Below the pieces are notes generated by a model. The model saw nothing but the letters and a program-made list of their open reading frames with translations. It searched no databases and was not told the DNA's origin. From Seriola aureovittata (taxonomy: Eukaryota > Chordata > Actinopteri > Carangiformes > Carangidae), in NCBI RefSeq assembly GCF_021018895.1, contig NC_079380.1, positions 5,958,236 to 6,022,235 on the forward strand: a stretch of 64,000 nt of DNA. The letters are read 5' to 3'. Shown here piece after piece: positions 13,837-24,382 of this stretch. The stretch's first letter is position 1. Each line of letters opens with the position of its first letter. The translations under genes and the position numbers were made by a program.

Positions 13837-14121
13837 CACACGCGCCTAACAGGCGCTGTAAGATTACAGTGAGGTGGTGGGACGCAGTGCTTTTATAATT
13901 TCTTTGGGCAGCAAATTAAACCTAAAGACATAGTTATTTACGAACAAAGTGTAGCTGAGATCAAATGAGTCGTGCAACAACAGGATCAGGACTTACAGTA
14001 AGGCATGTGCATTATAGATCTTAACCTCCCCACAGAGCCGTAAGCCTCTTGTTGTTTGCTGCCATGTTGGCTTTGACCGAAGCTAGGTCACACGCGCAAT
14101 GTCTATTTTAGCCGTAAACAC

Positions 14122-14190
14122 AGGGGCCACTCAGAGTTGATGGAGGGAACTGTTGATCTGCAGCGGGATGACCTGCACCTACCGAAACAC
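14122..14190 (-). pseudogene. Ancient tRNA-Cys relic
   Basis: The plus strand reads ccactcagagttgatgg, then ggaactgttgatctgcag, parallel to the minus-strand signature of intact copies (cacccagagttgaactgg, then ggacctcttgatctgcag). No cloverleaf remains. Confidence 0.45.
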
Positions 14191-14914
14191 ACATCTATCA
14201 TTTCAGCTCTGTCTCACGCCGACACACGCACCACAGGGCCTCAGCTCAGCACCACAACAACACAGACATCCTTCAAGGAGGGGTTTACCTCCCCCTCTGA
14301 ATTGCAAATATTTAACCGTTTGAAATGTGTGTGTTTACTCGTGAGCCTCTAAACGTCTCAGTGGGATGTTGTATGCGATAGTGAACCTCTTGTAGCTTGT
14401 AGAAGCTGTTGCCTCCGTTCACCTTGGGTTAATTCCAGACAAAAATCAACAAAGGTTTAATGTTTTGACGTCTCGCTATTAGTGAATTAATCAAATCTAA
14501 TATTTATCAAGATGCAAAGGTAAGAACGTAAACTGATGAATATAATGCATTTTTAGAAAATACCTACACCAGAGTTCATGTTATCAATGTGATCTTGGTC
14601 AAAAGACTATGGACAAAAAATGTATTGATTTATTTACCAAAGGCATGAGTAAACAGATAAGACTAAACTGTTACCTGTTTCCCTGCGGTATTACATCAGT
14701 AGATTCTCAGGAGCAGGATTTCTGTAAACTGCACGAGATCGTTGTTTGTTTGTTCATTAGTGTGCAACACTATTTATAGAATGCATTGTTTATGATATGC
14801 TATCTATAGCCCCATTATCCATCTATCTATCCATCCATACATCACCCTGTGTGTTTAAGGGTCATTGCATGGACAAAACAGAAGAAAAAAATCTGCACAA
14901 AAATGCAGCATCGA

Positions 14915-14986
14915 GGGGGTATAGCTCAGTGGTAGAGCATTTGACTGCAGATCAAGAGGTCCCCAGTTCAACTCTGGGTGCCCCCT
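14915..14986 (+). tRNA. tRNA-Cys (GCA)
   Basis: 72 nt with acceptor GGGGGTA/TGCCCCC, D-arm GCTC...GAGC, anticodon stem TTTGA/TCAAG around loop CTGCAGA (anticodon GCA), T-stem CCCAG/CTGGG and discriminator T. The T-loop is TTCAACT, which keeps T54, T55, C56 and A58. The first TTTT lies about 50 nt downstream, so the pol III terminator is distant. Its 5' flank (14740-14910) is homologous, in inverted orientation, to the 5' flanks of the minus-strand copies at 17895 and 21997. Confidence 0.93.
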
Positions 14987-15217
14987 GTGCAAACTTTGTA
15001 TGTCCATGATTCAACACACAGTGTGTTCAGTCATTATCCCTTTTATCTCAGTCTAATACGGAGGCTGGAATCTGAGTCCTCTACTGTAACATCTCAGCCA
15101 CAAGTGTCAAACTGTGCATTTATGAGTTCTGAACATCTACAGGTTTTCTCTTCCAGCCGGACACCACGCACAACACTGCAGTTAAATGCTCTACACACAA
15201 AGTGTACTGAACCATTA

Positions 15218-15657
15218 TGCTGCTTCTGTCAGCCTAAGAGCACTGATGATGTTTTTCTATCATCCCTCATGCTGAAGCTGGAATGAAACTAGCAGGAATC
15301 TGAGTCCTGACACTGAGACTGAGAACCACTGGCATACAACACAGACCATGCTGTAACATCTCAGCCACAGGTGTCAAACTGTACAATAGTCAGTTATGAA
15401 AATCTACAGGTCTTCCGTCCCAGGCGGACACAGAAAAAAGAGCTCTCTATAAAGCATTTCTTTTCTTGTGTTTATGCCTTTATTCTGGCTCTATGTAAAA
15501 ACACCCCACGGAAAGGAGACGACAATTACATCCATTGTTGCTCCTCCAAACCATTTTCAGAAAAGCACAGACTTATGTGTTCACAGGGGGCACCCAGAGT
15601 TGAACTGGGGACCTCTTGATCTGCAGTCAAATGCTCTGCCGCTGAGCTATACCCCCT
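15218..15657. repeat. Older duplicated tRNA flank, copy A
   Basis: Begins near agcctaagagcactgatgat and ends with the minus-strand tRNA-Cys at 15585. Matches 21128-21567 with scattered substitutions, clearly older than the 2130-bp duplication. Confidence 0.85.
15585..15656 (-). tRNA. tRNA-Cys (GCA)
   Basis: Fully paired cloverleaf with anticodon GCA. The D-loop side differs from the plus-strand copy (GCGGC for GTGGT), and the acceptor is perfect. A TTTT tract at 15561-15564, about 21 nt past the 3' end, is a plausible pol III terminator. The 5' flank, up to the LINE at 15994, matches those of 17366 and 19496 over more than 300 bp. Confidence 0.93.
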
Positions 15658-15993
15658 TGTTCAGTTGATGTGTCATTGTTTGAATTTCTCTTAAACAAAA
15701 GCACCTAGCCCACCATGACAAACTATATTTCCTACCTGCTCTCTCTCTAAAGTATTTAATAATGCATTTCCCTCGTCTGTGTATCTTGACCTTAATGATT
15801 CTGTGTTGTCAGACAACTTCACCTATAGTGGACGTTATCCACTTCAGGTCAACTAATTTCTTCCACACTTATTATAACAAATGGTTGTCTATAATTGAGG
15901 GCTTTTTCAGCATGAAATGATAAAAGACTATAAGGGTGACTGTACTGTAGATTTCAATGAGCCTTAAAGGAAGATTACAATCTCTCTAATTTA

Positions 15994-16605
15994 CCATCCA
16001 TCCATTTTCTTCTGCTTATCCGGGGTTGGGTCGTGGTGGCAGCGGGCTAAGCAGGAGGTTCCAGCCATCCCTCTCCCCGGCAACATTTTCCAGCTCCTCT
16101 TGGGGGATCCCGAGGCGCTCCCAGGCCAGATGGGATATGTAATCCCTCCAGCAAGTTCTGGGTCTACCCCGGGGTCTTCTCCTAGTTAGACATGCCCAAA
16201 AAACCGTGACGTGAAGGAGCAACAGTTCTACTCTGTGATCCTCCTAATCTGTGAGGCTGAGCCCAAACACCCTACAGAGGAAACTAATTTCGGCGCGATT
16301 TAATTCTTTTGGTCACTAACTAGATCTCATGACCATTGTGGATCGACTAGTAAATCGAGAGCTTTGCCTTTCAGCTCAGCTCCCTCTTCACCAAAACGGT
16401 CCAGTATAACAACTGCATTATTGCTGACCTCGCACCAAGCTGCCTGTCCATCTTGCACTCCATTTTACCGTCACTCGTCACAGTCTGATGAAGCCAACAA
16501 AACCACACCATCTACAGAGAGCAGAGACGCAATTCTGAGGTTCCCAAACCGACACTCTCCGCCTGTGCCTTGAGATCCTGTCCATGAACAGGAACAGGAT
16601 CGGAG
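15994..16605 (-). mobile_element. 5'-truncated LINE fragment (Rex1/Babar- or L2/CR1-like)
   Basis: The minus strand carries the 3' end of a teleost non-LTR retrotransposon. Residues GRPRTCWRDYISHLAWERLG and EELENVAGER (about 16016-16222) are the conserved end of a LINE ORF2-type protein. The plus strand starts catccatccattttcttctg, typical of these 3' ends, and further similarity (aaatcgagagctttgccttt, then gatcctgtccatgaa) continues to about 16605. The reading frame is broken and most of the element is missing. The exact LINE clade is from memory and unverified. Confidence 0.75.
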
Positions 16606-16677
16606 ACCAGGGCACCACAGTTGAACTGGGGACTGCTTGATCTTCAGTAAAACGCCCTGCCACTGAGCTATACCCCC
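16606..16677 (-). pseudogene. tRNA-Cys-derived pseudogene with GAA at the anticodon
   Basis: The 5' half is clearly tRNA-Cys. The loop reads CTGAAGA, so the anticodon position is GAA (Phe) rather than GCA. The anticodon stem has a T-C mismatch, and the T-arm and 3' acceptor (TGCCCTG) are damaged. It directly abuts the 5'-truncated end of the LINE fragment. A functional tRNA-Phe is not credible, since the body is tRNA-Cys and the stems are broken. Confidence 0.75.
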
Positions 16678-16790
16678 TACAGACATGTGAATGTACATAC
16701 AGATCATAGCATTTTGGCCAAAGGTTTAGGCTGCACAAGAGCATTGACAGAAATAGAACAAAGAGATCTCAACAATTGTCCAAAGGTAGT

Positions 16791-16862
16791 GGGGGTATAG
16801 CTCAGTGGTAGAGCATTTGACTGCAGATCAAGAGGTCCCCAGTTCAACTCTGGGTGCCCCCT
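16791..16862 (+). tRNA. tRNA-Cys (GCA), first copy in the 2130-bp tandem unit
   Basis: Sequence identical to the gene at 14915. It sits at the left edge of the tandem duplication. No TTTT is seen until about 17126, some 260 nt downstream, so a normal pol III terminator seems to be missing. Confidence 0.9.
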
Positions 16863-17365
16863 GTGCCGTCCTTATACCTCTATAAGTGAACACAGAACAT
16901 GCTGTAACATCACAGGTGTCAAACTGTGCACTAGTGACACACAACACTGCAGGTAACAGTCCTAATAAGTTCTTCCTCTCTGGCTGAAGAGTTAATCAGC
17001 GGCTGCAGTTACTCGGATCAATACCCGTAAAAGTTTACATCAAGAACATTTAGATGAGCACTAAATTAAATGACACCCTGTTTAACCTGCGGTGAGCGCT
17101 TTCTACCATTATTGATTCACTGAAGGGGTTTTGTGCTGAGGTAATAGATTTTGCACATACTCCTCCATTTAAACAGAAGAAGAAGAGTGCATAATGAACC
17201 ATAACAGCGTAAAACTATTCACTCAAAGCTAAACTTTGCTTTGCTCACAAGTGTCACCACTTCTCTTGTGTTCATGCCGTTATTCTGGCTCTGTATCCCA
17301 ACAAAAACTGCCATATTTATTCTCTCCAAACCACTGTGACAAGCAGGGCTGATGTAGGTGTTCAC

Positions 17366-17437
17366 AGGGAGCACCCAGAGTTGAACTGGGGACCTCTTGA
17401 TCTGCAGTCAAATGCTCTACCACTGAGCTATACCCCC
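17366..17437 (-). tRNA. tRNA-Cys (GCA) with a G-U acceptor pair
   Basis: Anticodon GCA and T-loop TTCAACT. The acceptor 3' strand is TGCTCCC instead of TGCCCCC, replacing one G-C by G-U. The cloverleaf otherwise pairs fully. A T5 tract occurs about 55-60 nt downstream. Confidence 0.88.
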
Positions 17438-17894
17438 TTGCTTCCCCCTGTCTCGTTGTTTGATTTTCTCTTAAACAAAAGTGCCTAGCCCGCCATGACA
17501 AATTATAATCCCCCCTGCTCTCTCTAAAGTATTTAATACTGTGTTTTCATGTCCCTGTGAATCTTGACTCTGTCAGTATGATGATTCTGTGTCGTCTGAC
17601 AACTTTACCTACATTGGTTACTATCCATTTAGGGTCTACCAATTTCTTCCAAATGTATTGTATTGGTTACCTATTATTAAGGGCTTTTTCAATTAAGCAT
17701 GAAATGATGTGACTATAAGTGTGACCATACTGTAGACTTTAATGAGCCTCAAAGGAAGATTACAATCTCTTTAATTTACTAGGATAATGATATTCTAAAA
17801 CTTTTTCATTAATTTCAACCACTTCTCCATGTAATCACTGAGCTGCAGACACATAGCTTTTAGATTTCTTTGTCCACAACATGATATTTCCCAT

Positions 17895-17966
17895 AGAGGG
17901 CACCCAGATTTAAACTGGGGACCTCTTGATCTGCAGTCAAATGCTCTGCCACTGAGCTATACCCGC
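17895..17966 (-). tRNA. Divergent tRNA-Cys (GCA), possibly a pseudogene
   Basis: Anticodon arm, D-arm and T-stem are intact. The acceptor 5' strand is GCGGGTA against TGCCCTC, giving one C-T mismatch at position 2-71. The T-loop is TTTAAAT, so the invariant C56, needed for the G19-C56 contact and for the B box, has become T. Both changes argue for reduced function. Confidence 0.6.
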
Positions 17967-18920
17967 TCTACACAGCCCTGTGTAGATCCTGGCCCAACAT
18001 GTAGGGTGATGTATATAGGGGCTAAAGATAGCCTATCATAAACAAAGCATACTAAGTATATTGTTGCACACTAATGAACAAGCAAACCAGCCAACCATCA
18101 CAAGCTTAAATTGTCCTACTGAGCTCAAATTAATGTGCCAGCATGAAATAACACAGAATACAATTGACATGTAATAACAAATGCAACTCTAGACATCCAT
18201 CTATCCATCAGATAAGACTTACTATACTATGATGTTTTTATTGCTTACCATGTTGTTATGGTGACTTACTATACTATGACATAGACACAGGCTTGTATAT
18301 GGATGGTATTGTGCATTTTATGACTAAAGTATGAAACTTTCTGCAGTGTTTTCTATAAACCATGAAGTTAATTTTCAGACGTGGAGGCATTTCAGATGTG
18401 AGCTCTAGGACAGGACAGAGCCCCCTGGAGTAATGAGTGTGGTCCAGACCAAACTAGCGTGCTAGCTTCTGATTAGAAGGTCGCTGACTAGGTCGCTAAT
18501 GTGCTAGCTAGTCATGTGATTCCATAGCACACACAGCAGAGGTTGCCAGTGTTTTTTAACAAGCTATAGCTATAACACCTGGAGATGGTGGAGTTTGCAG
18601 TCACCCTGCAAAATTGGTGCTCTAAGCAAAATAATGATGCATGGCCTCAACAGCAATTATGTATCTTTATGCAATTTTGGCAAAGATATGCATCATTATA
18701 ATGGAGAAATGGGGCAAAAACTGGAAAAAATGAAACCTGAAATAAAACCTTGGGGTGTGTTGATTATATGCTGAAACTTTCATGCTTTAGCCATAAAATG
18801 CACAATTATTTTGCCTCCCTGCCCTACTACATCACTCTGTCTGCATACTGCATACATACCCATAGGTCATTGCATGGACAAAACAGAACAAAGTGATCTG
18901 CACAATTGTCCAAAGGTAGT

Positions 18921-18992
18921 GGGGGTATAGCTCAGTGGTAGAGCATTTGACTGCAGATCAAGAGGTCCCCAGTTCAACTCTGGGTGCCCCCT
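18921..18992 (+). tRNA. tRNA-Cys (GCA), second tandem-unit copy
   Basis: Exact duplicate of 16791-16862, displaced by 2130 bp, with the same flanks downstream and the same missing nearby T-tract. Confidence 0.9.
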
Positions 18993-19495
18993 GTGCCGTC
19001 CTTATACCTCTATAAGTGAACACAGAACATGCTGTAACATCACAGGTGTCAAACTGTGCACTAGTGACACACAACACTGCAGGTAACAGTCCTAATAAGT
19101 TCTTCCTCTCTGGCTGAAGAGTTAATCAGCGGCTGCAGTTACTCGGATCAATACCCGTAAAAGTTTACATCAAGAACATTTAGATGAGCACTAAATTAAA
19201 TGACACCCTGTTTAACCTGCGGTGAGCGCTTTCTACCATTATTGATTCACTGAAGGGGTTTTGTGCTGAGGTAATAGATTTTGCACATACTCCTCCATTT
19301 AAACAGAAGAAGAAGAGTGCATAATGAACCATAACAGCGTAAAACTATTCACTCAAAGCTAAACTTTGCTTTGCTCACAAGTGTCACCACTTCTCTTGTG
19401 TTCATGCCGTTATTCTGGCTCTGTATCCCAACAAAAACTGCCATATTTATTCTCTCCAAACCACTGTGACAAGCAGGGCTGATGTAGGTGTTCAC

Positions 19496-19567
19496 AGGGA
19501 GCACCCAGAGTTGAACTGGGGACCTCTTGATCTGCAGTCAAATGCTCTACCACTGAGCTATACCCCC
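19496..19567 (-). tRNA. tRNA-Cys (GCA), duplicate of the 17366 gene
   Basis: Identical to 17366-17437 including the G-U acceptor pair; displaced by 2130 bp. Confidence 0.88.
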
Positions 19568-20024
19568 TTGCTTCCCCCTGTCTCGTTGTTTGATTTTCTC
19601 TTAAACAAAAGTGCCTAGCCCGCCATGACAAATTATAATCCCCCCTGCTCTCTCTAAAGTATTTAATACTGTGTTTTCATGTCCCTGTGAATCTTGACTC
19701 TGTCAGTATGATGATTCTGTGTCGTCTGACAACTTTACCTACATTGGTTACTATCCATTTAGGGTCTACCAATTTCTTCCAAATGTATTGTATTGGTTAC
19801 CTATTATTAAGGGCTTTTTCAATTAAGCATGAAATGATGTGACTATAAGTGTGACCATACTGTAGACTTTAATGAGCCTCAAAGGAAGATTACAATCTCT
19901 TTAATTTACTAGGATAATGATATTCTAAAACTTTTTCATTAATTTCAACCACTTCTCCATGTAATCACTGAGCTGCAGACACATAGCTTTTAGATTTCTT
20001 TGTCCACAACATGATATTTCCCAT

Positions 20025-20096
20025 AGAGGGCACCCAGATTTAAACTGGGGACCTCTTGATCTGCAGTCAAATGCTCTGCCACTGAGCTATACCCGC
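20025..20096 (-). tRNA. Divergent tRNA-Cys (GCA), duplicate of the 17895 copy
   Basis: Same acceptor mismatch and C56-to-T change as 17895-17966. The only base difference noticed between the two 2130-bp units is just outside its 5' end (17970 a versus 20100 g). Confidence 0.6.
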
Positions 20097-21049
20097 TCTG
20101 CACAGCCCTGTGTAGATCCTGGCCCAACATGTAGGGTGATGTATATAGGGGCTAAAGATAGCCTATCATAAACAAAGCATACTAAGTATATTGTTGCACA
20201 CTAATGAACAAGCAAACCAGCCAACCATCACAAGCTTAAATTGTCCTACTGAGCTCAAATTAATGTGCCAGCATGAAATAACACAGAATACAATTGACAT
20301 GTAATAACAAATGCAACTCTAGACATCCATCTATCCATCAGATAAGACTTACTATACTATGATGTTTTTATTGCTTACCATGTTGTTATGGTGACTTACT
20401 ATACTATGACATAGACACAGGCTTGTATATGGATGGTATTGTGCATTTTATGACTAAAGTATGAAACTTTCTGCAGTGTTTTCTATAAACCATGAAGTTA
20501 ATTTTCAGACGTGGAGGCATTTCAGATGTGAGCTCTAGGACAGGACAGAGCCCCCTGGAGTAATGAGTGTGGTCCAGACCAAACTAGCGTGCTAGCTTCT
20601 GATTAGAAGGTCGCTGACTAGGTCGCTAATGTGCTAGCTAGTCATGTGATTCCATAGCACACACAGCAGAGGTTGCCAGTGTTTTTTAACAAGCTATAGC
20701 TATAACACCTGGAGATGGTGGAGTTTGCAGTCACCCTGCAAAATTGGTGCTCTAAGCAAAATAATGATGCATGGCCTCAACAGCAATTATGTATCTTTAT
20801 GCAATTTTGGCAAAGATATGCATCATTATAATGGAGAAATGGGGCAAAAACTGGAAAAAATGAAACCTGAAATAAAACCTTGGGGTGTGTTGATTATATG
20901 CTGAAACTTTCATGCTTTAGCCATAAAATGCACAATTATTTTGCCTCCCTGCCCTACTACATCACTCTGTCTGCATACTGCATACATACCCATAGGTCAT
21001 TGCATGGACAAAACAGAACAAAGTGATCTGCACAATGTCCAAAGGTAGA

Positions 21050-21075
21050 GGGGGTATACCTCAGTGGTAGAGCAT
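21050..21075 (+). pseudogene. Truncated tRNA-Cys 5' fragment
   Basis: The first 26 nt match the tRNA 5' end with one A-box change (TACCTC for TAGCTC). After GAGCAT the sequence switches to unrelated DNA. The upstream flank is that of the tandem units, so this marks the start of an incomplete third unit. Confidence 0.8.
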
Positions 21076-21127
21076 GTGGGTGTCCACAAATGCTATATGG
21101 CCATCCATCGACACAAAGTATATTCAG

Positions 21128-21567
21128 CCGTGTTTCTGTTAGCCTAAGAGCACTGATGATATTATTCTATCATCCCTCATGCTGAAGCTGGAATGAAACT
21201 AGCAGGAATCTGAGTCCTAACACTGAGACTGAGAACCACTGGCATACAACACAGACCATGCTGTAACATCTCAGCCACAGGTGTCAAACTGTACAATAGT
21301 CAGTTATGAAAATCTACAGGTCTTCCGTCCCAGGCGGACACAGAAAAAAGAGCTCTCTATAAAGCATTTATTTTCTTGTGTTTATGCATTTATTCTGGCT
21401 CTATGTAAAAATAGCCCACGGAAAGTAGACGTCAATTACATCCATCTTTGCTCTTCCAAACCATTTTCCGAAAAGCACAGACTTATGTGTTCACAGGGGG
21501 CACCCAGAGTTGAACTGGGGACCTCTTGATCTGCAGTCAAATGCTCTGCCGCTGAGCTATACCCCCT
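21128..21567. repeat. Older duplicated tRNA flank, copy B
   Basis: Paralogue of 15218-15657 at an offset of 5910 bp, ending in the tRNA-Cys at 21495. Together with copy A it brackets the 2130-bp tandem units. Confidence 0.85.
21495..21566 (-). tRNA. tRNA-Cys (GCA)
   Basis: Identical cloverleaf to 15585-15656, with matching 3' flank including the TTTT about 21 nt downstream. The segment 21128-21567 is a paralogue of 15218-15657, offset by 5910 bp. Confidence 0.92.
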
Positions 21568-21996
21568 TGTTATTGCTTACATAGTTTAAAGAAAACTACA
21601 GAGACAAATATGACAAACTATAATTCCCTCCTGTCCTCTGCAAAGTATTCAACATTTTTTCATGTCTTGGTTTGTGTATCTTGACTCTGTTAGTATAATG
21701 ATTCTATTACTATAGACTTTAATGACCCTTAAAGGAAGATCACAATCTTACCAAGGTAATGATATTCTACCATTTTTTGAATGAATTTGATCCACTTCTC
21801 CATAATATCATATGATCACTGAGCCTGTCTTCTATGCTAAGTGATAAATTGCTATGCACACTATTATAGTAACATGATTTTAGAGAGCATCATTGTGAGA
21901 TTATTTGAGTTTCAGATGGCGTTTAAGGAGCGTTAGCATTAACATCACTGCTTTTATGTAGCACACACAACCTTCGCCATACCATAATGTTTCCCT

Positions 21997-22068
21997 AGGG
22001 GGCACCCAGAGTTGAACTGGGGACCTCTTGATCTGCAGTCAAATGCTCTACCGCTGAGCTATACCCCC
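21997..22068 (-). tRNA. tRNA-Cys (GCA)
   Basis: Perfect acceptor GGGGGTA/TGCCCCC, anticodon GCA and T-loop TTCAACT. No T-tract follows closely. The 5' flank (22069-22260) is homologous to that of the 17895/20025 copies, which identifies this as the intact version of that lineage. Confidence 0.92.
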
Positions 22069-22454
22069 CTCATCCATCCCTATGTACATATGCATATGTA
22101 GATGTTGGCCTATGGTATAAGGTTAGCTATATACTGTATATACAGGGGATAAAGAAAGCATCCCAAAAAACCAAGCACACTAAATGTAGTGTTGCACACT
22201 AATAAACAAACGAGCCAACCATCACAAGCGTAAATTGTCCTACTGAGCACAAATTGATCCACATGAAATAGCACAGTGTAATTGAAAAATAACTACAAAA
22301 GCAGCTATAGACTGACTGGAGATGAAGGAATCAGTGAATGACCCTATTGACCTACAGTTATTTTCCCACCAAGGCTACTGTCTGCTCACACTTTAGGTTT
22401 GGATTCACTGTAACAAAAACATTCAGTCCGTCACTGTGTAAACATGCGAGACAG

Positions 22455-22525
22455 TGGAGGCAGCCAGAGTTGAAGAGGGAACCTCCCGACCTGCTGTCAA
22501 GTGGTCAGGCAATGAATCTGATATA
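22455..22525 (-). pseudogene. Eroded tRNA-Cys relic
   Basis: Alignable over its length to the minus-strand tRNA-Cys (cagccagagttgaa..., then ctgctgtcaa), still with GCA at the anticodon position. The acceptor 5' strand and much of the stem pairing are lost. Confidence 0.6.
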
Positions 22526-24382
22526 ATTAGGCTGAATAGCATTTAAACATTTTGGCTCCTATTTTCGAGTGGAGGCTTCTTCTTCTTCTTCTTCTTGCTC
22601 CCTGTCTGTTTTGCTCTGGGGGCCCGTTTCTGTCTTCATAAACAACACAAACATCATCCCTAATAATTATTCTTTGATTGAATCTTGAACCTTATTATTT
22701 GAATTGGTTGTCACTTTTGATTTACACCACACACGCAGTTTACAGTAACAGCTCCTCCTCTCGTCTGTGACTCTGTGTGTGAAGTATGCAGACAGACTCA
22801 AGAGGTTCGGTTACTGGTAGGAGATGTGACTTAAAGGCCTCGTTAAATGGTGTTTCTCACTCTCACGACATTGAAACAGGATGTGGAGGAGGGATATAAC
22901 ACTGAGTAAGTTAAGTTAACTTGATTTTCAAAAAAATTGTAGTTTTATTGGTTGGAGTTTAGTTAGGTCCTCAGAAACTTTACCAACAGGAAGTTGACAT
23001 TCAAATTAAACTTTCTGGTTGTAAACGTCCCAAGCTGACCACCAAAATATACACCATGTTGTCATCTTGCTTTTTCCCAGGAAGTTTTACTTTAAGTCCC
23101 AGTTTTTCTGATGACAGAGTCGACTCAGGCTTAATGCACATCAATAGCCACTCGTCAGTCTGCAGCTCTGAAATACAGAGATTTCTGTAAATGGCCTGAG
23201 TGGAACCATATTGTGAAAGAAATGACAAGAATACAACTGACAAATCTGTCACTCAGGCCTCTTCTTAAACTGCTTTGATGTTTACATGGATGATAAACTG
23301 CCCAAATGAGCCAAATTAGCTTGGCTTATGCAGGCAGGCTGAAGGATTATGGGAGTTAAGCAACCCCAGTCTCCTCAATCCATCTATGAGCAGTCTGATT
23401 TATGACATGCTGATACATACAAGGTTTTTGAGGGCTGCTTAAATGTACTCAGAATATACATTTTTGTACACAGAAGATTTACAGTTTTGATCAGTTGGTT
23501 TGTATGCCATCAGTGAAGCTGTTGCTGTGGAGCACTATGGGAAATATAAGGTTTCTTTGCAGCATGATATGACACAGTCTACAAGGCATCAAACCTCATG
23601 CAAAGCGTCACTATATTTGTATATATTTATATGCATTCTGTATGTAATCTATATAATGACACACATTTTAATGCACATTATGTATCTCTTTAATACTGTT
23701 TTATACAGTCCTGGTGTCTATAATGACGTGCAACATGGACTGAGGCCCAGATTTTGCGCATTAAAGGCTGAAAAAGTTGTAGCCAGAGAAGGTGTTTTGT
23801 TCATAGGACATTATCCCTGGGGTGGATGATAGACTGATAATAGGTAACAGTTAGTTCTGTGCCAAAATCACATGATACAGCCCTTGATCTGTATCCAAAT
23901 AAGTACCACTCCACTTTGCCTATTTATTCCTATAATCTGGAAACATTTCAGTGGCCACCATGCTATAGTTTGTCTTTCATACTTCGTCATTTCTTTCTGG
24001 TAATGAATTAGATCTGAATCAGTCTTAAATGTGCTTGATGAGAGATGCAGAGTTCAGATTATACTGCCAGTCAGACTCAACGGACTGGTGCTGCATTATT
24101 ACCTCTGGTCTCTGTCAAGCCTGTCGTGTCTATAAGGAAGCCGGCAGATCATCCCGTGTGTACACCATCCACAGTTTACAGACAGCTGATATGAATTGTT
24201 CTAATGCCAGCCTGAAGAGAGAAAGGATCATGATTATAAGTTGGCACCGCTGTACTGCTCTCTGAAGAGTTGGTTATGACAGCAAGAGGAGCTACAGAAA
24301 TACTGGTCACATAAAGTAGGGTAGGTCTTAAAAGCTAATCATAAAAGGTAAGAAGTGAAACACTCAAGTTTATGCTATGTCG

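Larger units (their letters stand above)
16772..18901. repeat. 2130-bp tandem unit, copy 1
   Basis: Carries tRNA-Cys on plus (16791) and minus (17366) strands and the divergent minus copy (17895), plus about 900 bp of non-coding sequence. It is repeated immediately downstream. The upstream junction is with a more diverged homologue of the same flank. Confidence 0.93.
18902..21031. repeat. 2130-bp tandem unit, copy 2
   Basis: Head-to-tail copy of 16772-18901 with a single difference noticed by eye (20100). It ends in a partial third copy whose tRNA is truncated at about 21075. Identity this high means a very recent duplication, strong homogenisation, or an assembly duplication. Confidence 0.93.

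Noticed and set aside
16606..16677. tRNA-Phe (GAA)
   Set aside because: The body is tRNA-Cys with broken anticodon, T and acceptor stems; the GAA is a mutation in a pseudogene.
17280..17501. 73-residue ORF repeated identically at 19410-19631
   Set aside because: It reads through the tRNA-Cys gene and is duplicated only because of the 2130-bp tandem repeat; not a protein gene.
14915..22068. CRISPR-like interpretation of the regularly repeated 72-bp units
   Set aside because: The repeats fold as tRNA-Cys, occur on both strands at irregular spacing and lie in a vertebrate genome.
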